Part shown: positions 6,592 to 14,779 of the stretch, one piece after another
How positions within the stretch are numbered: position 1 is the stretch's first letter
Layout: the number at the start of each line of letters is the position of its first letter
DNA from: Nautiliaceae bacterium
GTDB lineage: Bacteria; Campylobacterota; Campylobacteria; Campylobacterales; Nautiliaceae
DNA length: 49,496 nucleotides
Direction: 5' to 3'
Assembly (NCBI GenBank): GCA_027062625.1
Contig: JAMOSZ010000015.1
Coordinates: forward strand, 1 to 49,496
Notes under the pieces: model-generated
What the model saw: the letters and a program-made list of their open reading frames with translations, nothing else
Databases searched by the model: none
What the model was told of the DNA's origin: nothing
Translations under genes and position numbers: made by a program

Positions 6592-7444
6592 TACGGAAAC
6601 AACGGGAATAAAAGAAGAAGATAGAATTTGCCAACTTAGCTTTATAATTGCAAATCAAAAACTAGAAATTGAAGAGATTTATAACGAACTCATAAAACCA
6701 CCAGTGCCAATTAGCTATGATGCAATGGCAATACACCATATCACAAACGAAGATATACAAAACGCACTCCCAATTGAAAAAACAAAAGCTTACCAAAAAT
6801 TAATAGAGCTTAACAAAATTGAAAATATCTTAGTAATTCACAACGCAGAGTTTGATATCAAAATGTTACAAAAAGAAGGATTTACTCCAAATTTTAGGGT
6901 TATAGATACTTTTAGAGTATTAAAGCATATTCTCCCCACTGGAAAATTTTCACTCCAATACAATAGATACGCCCTTGGACTTTACAAAAAAGAAAGCGAA
7001 ATTGCAAATAAATACAACATAACAATAAACCCTCACGATGCACTAAGTGATGTAATCGTGCTTTATTTATTACTTGTTTACTTAAAAGAGCAATACTCTT
7101 TTGATGAATTAATAGAGCTTACTCAAAAACCGATTCTCCAAGAAAAATTTTATATGGGTAAATACAAATTCCAAAAGATAAAAGATGTAATAATAAAACA
7201 TCCAGACTATATTGAAAATTTACTTCACACAAAAGATACCCCAGAAGATATAATCTATTCAATCAATCACTATCTAAAAGAACTTGATGAACCAATGCAA
7301 TTTAGATTTAGTGTTGGAAAATATAAAGGAATGCTTATTGAGGATGTTGCAAAAATTGATAAAGAGTATCTAAAATGGGCATATCATAATATGAAAATGG
7401 GAAAATGGATGAGAGAGAGAATTAAAGAATTACTTTCTCTCTAA
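6572..7444 (+). CDS. DEDDh 3'-5' exonuclease (DnaQ/ExoX-like) with DUF3820 domain
   Basis: 290 aa. The N-terminal ~170 residues are a DnaQ-fold exonuclease: ILDTETTG (Exo I, D7/E9), HNAEFDIKML (Exo II) and HDALSDV (Exo III, with the H and D of the DEDDh type). The C-terminal ~50 residues (FRFSVGKYKGMLIEDVAKID, then YLKWAYHNMK) match the small DUF3820 domain found attached to such exonucleases. It likely trims DNA or RNA 3' ends in repair; it is not obviously the replicative epsilon subunit. It overlaps the PAS gene by 20 nt, so is in the same operon, and its 3' end overlaps the convergent kinase gene by 15 nt. Confidence 0.85.
   Translation: MKIVILDTETTGIKEEDRICQLSFIIANQKLEIEEIYNELIKPPVPISYDAMAIHHITNEDIQNALPIEKTKAYQKLIELNKIENILVIHNAEFDIKMLQKEGFTPNFRVIDTFRVLKHILPTGKFSLQYNRYALGLYKKESEIANKYNITINPHDALSDVIVLYLLLVYLKEQYSFDELIELTQKPILQEKFYMGKYKFQKIKDVIIKHPDYIENLLHTKDTPEDIIYSINHYLKELDEPMQFRFSVGKYKGMLIEDVAKIDKEYLKWAYHNMKMGKWMRERIKELLSL
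7414..7442. terminator. candidate hairpin at a convergent gene junction
   Basis: Arms 7414-7421 (AGAGAGAA) and 7435-7442 (TTCTCTCT) form an 8-bp stem with a 13-nt loop across the overlapping stop codons of the exonuclease and kinase genes. There is no clear U-run, so this is weak alone. Confidence 0.25.
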
Positions 7445-9256
7445 ATATTTCTCCAAAACTTCAATTAATTTATCAAGCAAAATTGGCTTTAATAAATAAT
7501 CATCAAAATCATACTTTTCAATCACTTTTTTAATATCACTCTCTTTCATAGCACTAAATGCAATAATAGGTATATTTGGCAATATTTTTTTTACACTTGC
7601 GGCAAACTCTCTCCCATCAATTTGAGGCATTTCTAAATCCGAAATAATCAAATCCACATCGTGTTTTTTTAATATATCTAACCCTTCTAAACCATTTGTT
7701 GCGGTATAAACTTTTACTCCAAGTTTTTTAAGTAAAATTTCAAGAAGCTCTCTATTTAGTCTATTATCTTCAACTATCAAAACTGATTTTCCACTAAAAT
7801 CGATACTCTCTTCTAACTCTTCATAATCGTCAATTATACTCAATAAAAATCCACTTCTTGCAAGACACTCTGATACTTCATAATCATAATTTTTACTAGA
7901 AAATTTATCTTTATAAATATAAACTATTTTTTTAGCAATTCTTTTTTTATAATCCATATCAATATAAAAAGCAAAATCAAAAAGCTCACTTGGCTCTTTT
8001 TGGTAAATTTTAACATCCATAAACAAGTTTTCTAAAAACTCTTTTAAATATAATATAAATTCATCTTTTACATCTTTTGTAATAAGCGCTACTTTACATT
8101 CAGATAAAGGAAGTCTTTTTTTAACTTTTATAGGTATCCAAAATCTAAACTCACTCCCTTTACCTTTCTCAGATTCAACTTCAATATCTCCATTTAAAGC
8201 TTCAATATATCTTTTTACAATATGTAATCCAAGCCCTGTGCCTTTGTATTTTTTCTTAATCTCACTACTCTCCTGAGCAAAAGGAGCAAAAATAGTTTCA
8301 ATTTTCTCTTTTTCAATTCCAATACCAGTATCTTTTACACTCCCTACTAACTTATCATTCTCAACACTCAAAGATACCTTTACATAACCTTTTTCGGTAA
8401 ACTTAATAGCATTCATAACTAAATTTAGCAAAATTTGCTTTAACTTTAATACATCAAATTCCACTATACAATTAGTACTTACATCAAGCATCGTATAATA
8501 CTCAATTCCTTTTTTTTGAGCATTGTTACAAAATAAGAAAAATAAAGGTTCTAACTCATTTACTAAATGAACCTCTCTTAAAATAACCTCATCCCTTCCT
8601 AAATTCATAAGAAGATATGATAAATCCGATACAAGTTTAGAGCTTTGAAGTGCAAGTTCAATATATTTATTTAAAGTCCTATCTTTATTTTCAAGTTTCA
8701 AAAACGATAATACCGCAAAAACTCCATTAATTATATTTTTAATATCATGTATCATCTCTTTAAAAAACAACACTTCTTTTGCAACTATATCACCAGTCAA
8801 AACCTCAATAAAAGCGTAAAATAAATCATTCAAACTCTCCAAAAATTTTAAATCATCCTCTATAAACTGATGATAAGCTTTATCTGTAATAAACGCTTCA
8901 ATTACCCCAACAACCCTATCATCTTTTAAGATAGGAATTACCATTAAATGTTTAACATCAAAATTATAAATATTGTCAACTTTTGGATTAAATTTTGGAG
9001 TGTTTTTTGCAAAAGGGATTATTTTCCCCTTTTTAGTATTAATAACCTCTTTTAAAATAGACTCTTCCAAAGAAATTATTTCATTATCTTTAATATTTAC
9101 AATATGTCCATCTTCCACCAAAAAAAATAAAGCTTCATTTGCTGTTGTAATAATAGAGACTATCTTAACAACTTTATCTATATTTGCTTTATTGTGAAGA
9201 AGCTCAAAAGAGAGAGAGGAAATCTCTTTTAAAGCTTCTAAGAATCTTTTTTCCAT
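7430..9256 (-). CDS. cytoplasmic GAF hybrid histidine kinase/response regulator
   Basis: 608 aa, no membrane segments. Residues ~15-150 resemble a GAF sensor domain. The dimerisation region holds the phosphorylated histidine H170 in EMIHDIKN. The ATPase domain has an N-box (N282 in VMNAIKF), G1 (KDTGIGIEKEKI) and G2 (GTGLGLHI), all intact. After a ~110-residue degenerate receiver-like spacer comes a complete receiver domain (from ~488, VLIVEDN) with the acceptor D540 in IISDLEMPQIDG and the conserved lysine in YLLKP. The order is that of hybrid kinases which relay phosphate to another protein; no DNA-binding output is attached. It lies 15 bp after a roadblock-domain gene in the same operon, which may supply or modulate its signal. 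Confidence 0.85.
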   Translation of the reverse strand: MEKRFLEALKEISSLSFELLHNKANIDKVVKIVSIITTANEALFFLVEDGHIVNIKDNEIISLEESILKEVINTKKGKIIPFAKNTPKFNPKVDNIYNFDVKHLMVIPILKDDRVVGVIEAFITDKAYHQFIEDDLKFLESLNDLFYAFIEVLTGDIVAKEVLFFKEMIHDIKNIINGVFAVLSFLKLENKDRTLNKYIELALQSSKLVSDLSYLLMNLGRDEVILREVHLVNELEPLFFLFCNNAQKKGIEYYTMLDVSTNCIVEFDVLKLKQILLNLVMNAIKFTEKGYVKVSLSVENDKLVGSVKDTGIGIEKEKIETIFAPFAQESSEIKKKYKGTGLGLHIVKRYIEALNGDIEVESEKGKGSEFRFWIPIKVKKRLPLSECKVALITKDVKDEFILYLKEFLENLFMDVKIYQKEPSELFDFAFYIDMDYKKRIAKKIVYIYKDKFSSKNYDYEVSECLARSGFLLSIIDDYEELEESIDFSGKSVLIVEDNRLNRELLEILLKKLGVKVYTATNGLEGLDILKKHDVDLIISDLEMPQIDGREFAASVKKILPNIPIIAFSAMKESDIKKVIEKYDFDDYLLKPILLDKLIEVLEKYLERK

Positions 9257-9271
9257 TTTTACTTACCTACC

Positions 9272-9640
9272 TTAAATTCCTAACGATTTTATAACCTCTT
9301 GCATAACTTGATTCATAGTAAGTTTTGCAAGTCCTATATTTCCCCCTTCTTTTTCAAGTATCAATACAATATGAAGATGAACTCGTGCATCCTTTCCTGA
9401 ACATTTAATCAAAATAATAGCCTTTTCAGTCTCAATTGAAATTAAATCAGCCCCTCCAAATCCAAGGTCATCAGCAATTTCAGAAGTTTTCGTAAAAAGA
9501 CTATTAAAAGTTAACAATGCTTCATCAATATTCTTATCAGCCAAAACTCCTGCATCTTTAAAAATTACTTCACCACCTGCATCAACAATAGCCGATGCAA
9601 TATATCCTTCAAGCTTCTTAAACTTTTCTAAAAAATCCAT
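9272..9640 (-). CDS. roadblock/LC7-domain protein
   Basis: 122 aa covering one roadblock/LC7 fold: helix, AIVDAGGEVIFKDAG, a long helix (LLTFNSLFTKTSEIADDLGF), strands LISIETEKAIILIKC and VHLHIVLILEKEGG, and a final helix KLTMNQVMQEVIKSLG. In bacteria such proteins often work as dimers that regulate small GTPases (MglB type) or serve as scaffolds; no MglA GTPase is in this window. AGGAGG precedes the ATG. The gene is first in a two-gene operon with the hybrid kinase, so a role in that signalling path is the simplest reading. Confidence 0.75.
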   Translation of the reverse strand: MDFLEKFKKLEGYIASAIVDAGGEVIFKDAGVLADKNIDEALLTFNSLFTKTSEIADDLGFGGADLISIETEKAIILIKCSGKDARVHLHIVLILEKEGGNIGLAKLTMNQVMQEVIKSLGI

Positions 9641-9659
9641 TTTAACCTCCTTTTTAAAA

Positions 9660-9665
9660 ATTATA
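9660..9665 (-). promoter_or_regulatory. putative -10 box of the roadblock-kinase operon
   Basis: The minus strand reads ATGCTATAATTTT, with TATAAT about 20 nt before the ATG at 9640, in the gap after livF. Confidence 0.5.
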
Positions 9666-9702
9666 GCATATTATATAACAAAATAAGACAAATTTAACCT
9701 TT

Positions 9703-10404
9703 TTACATTCCAAAATATTTCCTTTTCACTTCTGGATTTAATACTAAATCCTCTGGCAAACCTTCCAAAACTATTTTCCCGTGGTCTAAAATATAGATAT
9801 AATCAGCAAACCTTATTCCAATTTGAGCATTTTGCTCAATTAAAAGCATAGAAATCTGACGTCTTTCACTAATTTTTAAAAGCCCATTAAAAACTTCTAT
9901 TAAAATCTTTGGAGCAAGCCCAAGTGAGGGTTCATCCAACACCATTAAAATAGGGTCACTCATCATAGCTCTACCAATTGCAAGCATTTGCTGCTCACCA
10001 CCACTTAAATTCCCAGCATACTCATCTTTTTTTTCCTTCAATCTTGGAAAAGTATAATAAACATCCGCTAAAAGCTCTTCGTAATTTGGATCATTAAAAA
10101 ATCCCCCCATTTTCAAATTCTCTTCAACCGTTAAATTTACAAAAACTCTTCTACCTTCTGGAACAATAGAGATTCCTTTTCTTACAATCTCATAAGGAGG
10201 TAAATGAGTAATATCTTCTTCAAAAAATAAAATCTTTCCTTCTTTTTCTTCAACTAAATTAAATATAGCCTTAATAAGAGTACTTTTACCACTCCCATTT
10301 GGCCCAAGAAGAGTTACAATCTCACCTCTTCTAACCTCTAAATTAATCCCTTTTAAAACTGGAATTCCATCATACTTTACCACTAAATCCCTAACCTCAA
10401 ACAT
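9703..10404 (-). CDS. livF: LivF-type branched-chain amino-acid ABC transporter ATPase
   Basis: 233 aa from the ATG at 10404 (AAGGTGAG upstream); the in-frame GTG at 10416 overlaps livG more. It carries Walker A GPNGSGKST, the signature LSGGEQQM, Walker B LMVLDEPSLGLAP and the H-loop region in LLIEQN. The short C-terminal ending VKRKYFGM is typical of LivF. It hydrolyses ATP together with LivG to drive import of branched-chain amino acids or related amides. The permeases (LivH, LivM) and binding protein are not next to it, so they must be encoded elsewhere or the substrate differs. Confidence 0.85.
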   Translation of the reverse strand: MFEVRDLVVKYDGIPVLKGINLEVRRGEIVTLLGPNGSGKSTLIKAIFNLVEEKEGKILFFEEDITHLPPYEIVRKGISIVPEGRRVFVNLTVEENLKMGGFFNDPNYEELLADVYYTFPRLKEKKDEYAGNLSGGEQQMLAIGRAMMSDPILMVLDEPSLGLAPKILIEVFNGLLKISERRQISMLLIEQNAQIGIRFADYIYILDHGKIVLEGLPEDLVLNPEVKRKYFGM

Positions 10405-11200
10405 TTTTTCTCTCACCTTTTTTAGCTTTAATCACATCCTCATCAATCTCTCCACCCAAATAAGCACTAATTACTCTCTCATCTTGAAACATATCTTGCG
10501 GTAATCCATCAAAAATAACTTTCCCATAATCAAGCACAACAACTCTATGAGCTACCAATCTTAAAAAATTCATATCGTGTTCTATAAATAAAATAGTTTT
10601 TTCAAGTTCTAAATTTATAAGCTTTATAAGCAAAGCCAACTCTTCTGTCTCAACATCTGTAAGCCCAGCTGCTGGCTCATCTAAAAGTAATAAATCTCCA
10701 TTTGTTGCAAGAGCTCTTGCAATCTCTATTTTTTTTCTAATTCCATATGGTAAATTTTTAACTTTTTTATCCAAATAATTACTAACTCCAACAAATGTTG
10801 CAATCTCTATTGCTTTTTTTCTTGCTCTATTTTCATCAATAAAATATCTTGGCAATCTTAAAAAAGCGTCTATTAAAGAGTATCTATAATTTATATGAAA
10901 ACCAACTAAAATATTTTCTAACACATTCATATTATCAAAAAGTCTAATATTTTGAAAAGTCCTACTTATCCCTCTTTTTACCCTCTCAACTGGGGATAAA
11001 TCAGTAATATCCTCATCTTTAAAGATTATCTTCCCCTCATCTGGCTTAACCGCTCCTGAGATAACATTAAATAAAGTGGTCTTCCCAGCCCCATTTGGTC
11101 CTACAAGAGCTACAACTTCTTCTGCCCTTACTTCAAATGAGACATTACTAAGCGCCCTAACTCCTCCAAAACTCTTTGTAATATTATGAACTTTTAGCAT
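10397..11200 (-). CDS. livG: LivG-type branched-chain amino-acid ABC transporter ATPase
   Basis: 267 aa with Walker A GPNGAGKTT, the Q-loop region ISRTFQNIRLF characteristic of LivG, signature LPYGIRKKIEIARAL, Walker B LLLDEPAAGL and H-loop FIEHDMNF. Its ATG overlaps the end of the MnmC-like oxidoreductase gene by 17 nt, and its stop overlaps livF by 8 nt, so lipoprotein - oxidoreductase - livG - livF form one transcription unit. About 20 C-terminal residues beyond the usual end are charged (VIKAKKGERKNV). Confidence 0.85.
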   Translation of the reverse strand: MLKVHNITKSFGGVRALSNVSFEVRAEEVVALVGPNGAGKTTLFNVISGAVKPDEGKIIFKDEDITDLSPVERVKRGISRTFQNIRLFDNMNVLENILVGFHINYRYSLIDAFLRLPRYFIDENRARKKAIEIATFVGVSNYLDKKVKNLPYGIRKKIEIARALATNGDLLLLDEPAAGLTDVETEELALLIKLINLELEKTILFIEHDMNFLRLVAHRVVVLDYGKVIFDGLPQDMFQDERVISAYLGGEIDEDVIKAKKGERKNV

Positions 11201-12245
11201 TTAAATACTCCTCTCCATCTCTCCTAGCCCATTTTATAAAAAGTCTTAGCGAATTTAAAGAGGGCTTTTTATTATACTTTATATAATCATAAAGCATTTT
11301 AGCACATACATAAGCATTTGAAAAACCTCTCCCACCCATTCCATTAATTACATATAAATTATCTTCATACTTAACACTTCTTGGCAAAGCTCCTTTTACA
11401 ATAGCTTTTGTTAAAGTTTTATCAATATTTATAACTTTATCAACAATTGGAAAATAATCCACACTCCCAGCTCTAAATCCACCTTTTATATCTTCAATCT
11501 TAAAATCATAAATATTAATAATTTCTTTTGCTTTTTTTATAAGCTCCATTGCTTCTTCTTTATTCTCCTTACATCCTAAACAATCTCTTTTGTGAGTAGC
11601 TCCAATTTTTAATCTCCCATTAACTTCCCCAACTGAACAATTTTTATGATAAAAATGCTCTATTTTATCCCACTTACCACTAATTTCTATTCTCTCCCCC
11701 CAAATAGGTCTTATTTTTAAATACTCTATATCCTCTTCATACCCTCTTGCTAAAATAAGATTTCTTGCTTTAATATCCCCTATTACAAAATAATCTCCTT
11801 CCTTCTTTATACCATCAAACTCAGCTTCTACAAAATCAACTCTTAATTTATCCTTTACATCCTCTGGATTTATAACGCTTCCTAAATCAAAAAAGAACCC
11901 ACCATCTCTTTTTTCAAAAGAAAAAGTTATAAATTTTTCATACTCTTTAAATTTTTCAATATCTTTCTTATTCCTTGGAAGTATCAAAACTCCCTTTTTA
12001 TAAACTCTAACTCCAACTTCTTCATAAAATTTAATAGACTTTACAATCGCACTATTTATAAAATCGGTATATTTACTTTTTTTGCCAACTTTTGGAAACA
12101 AAAAAGCCCCAGCCGCTCCACTTGCTCCTTTTAATAATCCTCTCTTATCAAGAATTACTACTTTATAATCTTTTTGCAAAAAATATCCACTCAAAAGTCC
12201 AGCAATTCCCCCTCCAACAATTGCAAAATCAACCAAATATCGCAC
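11184..12245 (-). CDS. FAD-dependent oxidoreductase, MnmC C-terminal-domain-like
   Basis: 353 aa when begun at the GTG at 12245, which has GAGG 6 nt upstream and puts the FAD-binding motif at the N-terminus (DFAIVGGGIAGLLSGYFL), as is normal; a longer frame from 12281 adds residues with no ribosome site. After the dinucleotide motif, LKGASGAAGAFLFPK and the later IRPIWGERIEI, LKIGATHKRD and GGFRAGSVDYFPIVD follow the order seen in the oxidoreductase domain of MnmC, which finishes the cmnm5 modification of tRNA wobble uridine. A generic DAO-family amine or amino-acid oxidase is the alternative, and the linkage with livGF would fit that equally well. CLGCKE is an unusual cysteine pair near residue 230. 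Confidence 0.65.
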   Translation of the reverse strand: MRYLVDFAIVGGGIAGLLSGYFLQKDYKVVILDKRGLLKGASGAAGAFLFPKVGKKSKYTDFINSAIVKSIKFYEEVGVRVYKKGVLILPRNKKDIEKFKEYEKFITFSFEKRDGGFFFDLGSVINPEDVKDKLRVDFVEAEFDGIKKEGDYFVIGDIKARNLILARGYEEDIEYLKIRPIWGERIEISGKWDKIEHFYHKNCSVGEVNGRLKIGATHKRDCLGCKENKEEAMELIKKAKEIINIYDFKIEDIKGGFRAGSVDYFPIVDKVINIDKTLTKAIVKGALPRSVKYEDNLYVINGMGGRGFSNAYVCAKMLYDYIKYNKKPSLNSLRLFIKWARRDGEEYLNAKSS

Positions 12246-12705
12246 TAAACGCCTCATTAAATTGTTTATCGCTAAGAGCAAACATATTTTTTAATCTATT
12301 TTTGAATTTATCTTTATCAACAACAATTACAAAATATTTATGTCCTTTAAAACTACAACTCTCTTTTACTTCACTCTCAGCCAAAATAGCTGAACCTACC
12401 TCTTCTTTTATCTTTTCCCTCTTTTTATCTCCAACAATATAATTATATTTTTTTTCTATATAATTGAAAAATTTATCAAGTTTTTTTGCCATAAAACTTC
12501 TAAAATCTGTAAAAGCCTTAGCTCTTAAAATCTCTTTTGGTTCATTAGTAACTGGATAACAGAAGATAAAGTAGCGATTATTTGAAGAGCAGTGATTTTT
12601 AATAGCAATATCGCAAACTTCATTATTATTTATTTTAAAAGGTATCTTACCACTACATCCACTAAAAATAATAAACCCCACCGCCGCAATAAGAAGTTTA
12701 TTCAT
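12229..12705 (-). CDS. lipoprotein of unknown function
   Basis: 158 aa. The N-terminus MNKLLIAAVGFIIFSGCSG is a lipoprotein signal with lipobox FSGC, so the mature protein is lipidated at Cys17 and held at a membrane. The mature part has further cysteines (CDIAIKNHC, FCYP, SCSF) that could form disulfides in the periplasm, and a central basic helical stretch. The overall length and alternating fold recall the LPP20 family of Campylobacterota lipoproteins, but I could not confirm it. It is the first gene of the operon leading to the oxidoreductase and livGF, with AAAGGATTAAGG before the ATG. Confidence 0.65.
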   Translation of the reverse strand: MNKLLIAAVGFIIFSGCSGKIPFKINNNEVCDIAIKNHCSSNNRYFIFCYPVTNEPKEILRAKAFTDFRSFMAKKLDKFFNYIEKKYNYIVGDKKREKIKEEVGSAILAESEVKESCSFKGHKYFVIVVDKDKFKNRLKNMFALSDKQFNEAFSAIFG

Positions 12706-12734
12706 CCTTAATCCTTTAAATAAAATAACAACTT

Positions 12735-12740
12735 ATTATA
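12735..12740 (-). promoter_or_regulatory. putative -10 box of the lipoprotein-livGF operon
   Basis: The minus strand reads TTGTTATAATAAG; TATAAT lies 29 nt before the ATG, with a T-rich stretch upstream that is also the tail of the rpsI terminator. Confidence 0.5.
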
Positions 12741-12751
12741 ACAAAAAGAGG

Positions 12752-12773
12752 AAAAAGAGAAGATTATCTTTTT
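12752..12773 (-). terminator. candidate terminator of rplM-rpsI, stop codon in the loop
   Basis: On the minus strand AAAAAGA - TAATCTTC - TCTTTTT forms a 7-bp stem followed by CCTCTTTTTG. The rpsI TAA is the first three bases of the loop. The stem is AT-rich, so strength is uncertain. Confidence 0.4.
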
Positions 12774-13162
12774 GAGAATTGAGGAGATTTTCTTGCTTTT
12801 TTCTTTCCGTATTTTTTTCTTTCAACGATTCTTGCATCCCTTGTAAGAAGACCAGCCGGTTTTAGAACACTTCTAAGTTCTGGTGCATACTCAACAAGTG
12901 CTTTTGAGATTCCATGTTTTATTGCATCAGCCTGAGCTGCAAAACCACCACCAAAAGTTTTAACTTCAATATCAAAATTTCCTTCTTGTTTAGTAAGTCT
13001 AAGTGGCCAAAGAACTCTAAGTTTTAAAGCCTCTCTTCCACCTAAAAATTCATCTAAACTCATTCCGTTAATACTCAAATTTCCATTTCCAGGCTTAATC
13101 CAAACTTTTGCTACTGCTGTTTTTCTTTTACCTGTTGCATAAATTCTTCCGTGCATTTTCAT
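12764..13162 (-). CDS. rpsI: 30S ribosomal protein S9
   Basis: 132 aa. The protein shows the S9 landmarks [18 protein letters not shown] at the N-terminus, [19 protein letters not shown] in the middle and the invariant tail RKSPQFSKR, whose last residues reach the decoding site of the 30S subunit. It follows rplM directly, the order found in nearly all bacteria, with its first ATG one base from the rplM stop. The length is normal. Confidence 0.97.
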   Translation of the reverse strand: MKMHGRIYATGKRKTAVAKVWIKPGNGNLSINGMSLDEFLGGREALKLRVLWPLRLTKQEGNFDIEVKTFGGGFAAQADAIKHGISKALVEYAPELRSVLKPAGLLTRDARIVERKKYGKKKARKSPQFSKR

Positions 13163-13584
13163 CAGTTACCCTTTATTTGAGCTGTATGAGGATGATTTTC
13201 ACCAGCATAAACTTTAAGTTTTTTTAGCATTTTTCTTCCAAGTTTAGTTTTTGGAAGCATACCTCTTGTTGCAAGTTTAAATAATTTTTCTGGATTCTTT
13301 TTTAAAAGTTCTTGAACTTTTTCTTCTTTTACATGTCCAAAATAACCTGTATGTTTATAATATTTCTCATCAAGTTTTTTACTTGTAGAGAACTTAACTT
13401 TATCTGCATTAATAACTACCACATAATCTCCACAATCAACATGCGGAGTATAGAAAGGTTTATGCTTTCCTCTAAGATATGTAGCAATTTCAGTAATTAA
13501 TCTACCAAAAGTTTTATCTTTTGCATCAATTAAAATCCAATCTCTTCTAACCTCTTCCGGTTTTACTGATTTAGTAAATTTCAT
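13162..13584 (-). CDS. rplM: 50S ribosomal protein L13
   Basis: 140 aa from the ATG at 13584, preceded by AAAGGTG; the GTG two codons earlier gives no better spacing. Typical L13 sequence: [40 protein letters not shown] and [20 protein letters not shown]. It binds 23S rRNA early in 50S assembly and forms a conserved operon with rpsI. Confidence 0.97.
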   Translation of the reverse strand: MKFTKSVKPEEVRRDWILIDAKDKTFGRLITEIATYLRGKHKPFYTPHVDCGDYVVVINADKVKFSTSKKLDEKYYKHTGYFGHVKEEKVQELLKKNPEKLFKLATRGMLPKTKLGRKMLKKLKVYAGENHPHTAQIKGN

Positions 13585-13617
13585 TATCACACCTTTTGTG
13601 AATTTTTTAGGTATGAA

Positions 13618-13623
13618 ATTGTA
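13618..13623 (-). promoter_or_regulatory. putative -10 box of rplM-rpsI
   Basis: TACAAT on the minus strand (CCAATTACAATTTC) 33 nt before the rplM ATG. Upstream there are phased T-runs (AAGTTTTTTTTAAGTTTTG), the feature that replaces a -35 box in this phylum. Confidence 0.4.
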
Positions 13624-13667
13624 ATTGGCAAAACTTAAAAAAAACTTAAATTAAGGTTTCTTTAAGG

Positions 13668-13889
13668 TTATTTCCTGACTTTTTTATTTCTCTCTAAATT
13701 CAATTTATCAGGAGAAAGTTTTGCTTCCAATTTGAATATTTCATTTTCCAAAAGACAAATTCTATGTTCAAGTCTTATTATATTTTGCTGACATCTCTTA
13801 TAAAGCTTAATTATCGCATAAATTAAACTCCAAATAAACACTACCACTACCAAAAAAATAGTCCCAAAAACAATATAACTCCCTAACAT
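13668..13889 (-). CDS. small membrane protein with coiled coil
   Basis: 73 aa, not recognised. Residues ~4-28 are one strongly hydrophobic segment (VFGTIFLVVVVFIWSLIYAI), followed by a basic turn (KLYKRCQQ) and a heptad-like helix (RLEHRICLLENEIFKLEAKL). That layout suits a single-pass inner-membrane protein with a cytoplasmic coiled coil. AAGGGAAGGG precedes the ATG and the gene begins 9 nt after the prenyltransferase stop, so it is cotranscribed with it. No function is assigned. Confidence 0.65.
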   Translation of the reverse strand: MLGSYIVFGTIFLVVVVFIWSLIYAIIKLYKRCQQNIIRLEHRICLLENEIFKLEAKLSPDKLNLERNKKVRK

Positions 13890-13898
13890 CCCTTCCCT

Positions 13899-14732
13899 TT
13901 AAAGTTTATCTAAGATAATAAAAACTAAAAAAATAATTCCTAAAAATCCATTCAAATCAAAAAAAGCTTTTGGAATATTATCAAAACTTTTAGAGATTAA
14001 TAAATGCTCATAATACAAAATCGCTCCACTTATCAAAACTCCAATCCAAGCAAAAAATCCAAGATTAGCATAAGCAACAAACAATGCCCAAAAAATCACA
14101 GCAAAAACATGAAACATCTTTGCCATAAACAAAGCCCCTTTTTCCCCAACAATTGCGGGAATAGAAAATAGCCCCTCTTTTTTGTCAAATTCTATATCTT
14201 GCAAAGAGTACAAAATATCAAACCCAGCTACCCAAAACATCGTCCCAAAAGCTAAAAAAACCGACCAACAAGGAATACTTCCAGTTACTGCAATCGCACC
14301 AGCAATTGGAGCAAGCCCAAGAGATACTCCTAACACTAAATGAGCAAATGCACTAAATCTTTTAAAATAGCTATATCCAGCCAAAATAATCAAAATCAAA
14401 AAAGAGAGTTTGAATGCTAAATCATTAATCATATAAGCAGTTCCAATAAAAATCAAAGCATTTGCAACAATAAATAACTTTATCTCATCAACACTTATAT
14501 CTCCCCTTACAGAAATTCTATCTTTTGTGCGAGGATTTTTAGCATCAATATCCCTATCAACAAGCCTATTAAAAGCCATTGCAAAATTTCTTGCACTAAT
14601 AGCAGCTAAAAGAGCTAAAATAAAAAGTTTCCATCCAAACCATCCATTTGCCCCAACAATCATTGCAATTAAAATAAAAGGAAGACTAAAAATAGTATGA
14701 GAAAACTTTACAAGCTCTAAATACTTTTTCAT
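13899..14732 (-). CDS. mqnP: UbiA-family prenyltransferase, probably menaquinone MqnP
   Basis: 277 aa from the ATG at 14732 (GGCGGAG upstream); an in-frame ATG at 14789 would cross the divergent miaA start and lacks a ribosome site. It is an integral membrane enzyme with about eight or nine hydrophobic helices. Both Mg-pyrophosphate aspartate motifs are present: NRLVDRDIDAKNPRTKDR (NxxxDxxxD) and YSLQDIEFDKKEG (DxxxD). It should attach a polyprenyl chain to an aromatic acid. Campylobacterota make menaquinone by the futalosine route, so the MqnP assignment is favoured over UbiA proper by taxonomy, not by a motif. Confidence 0.8.
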   Translation of the reverse strand: MKKYLELVKFSHTIFSLPFILIAMIVGANGWFGWKLFILALLAAISARNFAMAFNRLVDRDIDAKNPRTKDRISVRGDISVDEIKLFIVANALIFIGTAYMINDLAFKLSFLILIILAGYSYFKRFSAFAHLVLGVSLGLAPIAGAIAVTGSIPCWSVFLAFGTMFWVAGFDILYSLQDIEFDKKEGLFSIPAIVGEKGALFMAKMFHVFAVIFWALFVAYANLGFFAWIGVLISGAILYYEHLLISKSFDNIPKAFFDLNGFLGIIFLVFIILDKL

Positions 14733-14754
14733 CAACTCCGCCTTTAAAAATTTG

Positions 14755-14760
14755 TATAAT
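14755..14760 (+). promoter_or_regulatory. putative -10 box of miaA
   Basis: TATAAT in TTTGTATAATTGT, 19 nt before the miaA ATG, with AAAGGAG between. On the other strand TACAAT at 14759-14764 is a candidate -10 for the prenyltransferase gene, so the two overlap by 2 bp. Confidence 0.55.
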
Positions 14761-14764
14761 TGTA
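14759..14764 (-). promoter_or_regulatory. putative -10 box of the prenyltransferase gene
   Basis: The minus strand reads TTGCTACAATTATAC; TACAAT lies 26 nt before the ATG at 14732. It overlaps the miaA -10 on the opposite strand. Confidence 0.4.
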
Positions 14765-14779
14765 GCAAAAAGGAGTAAA

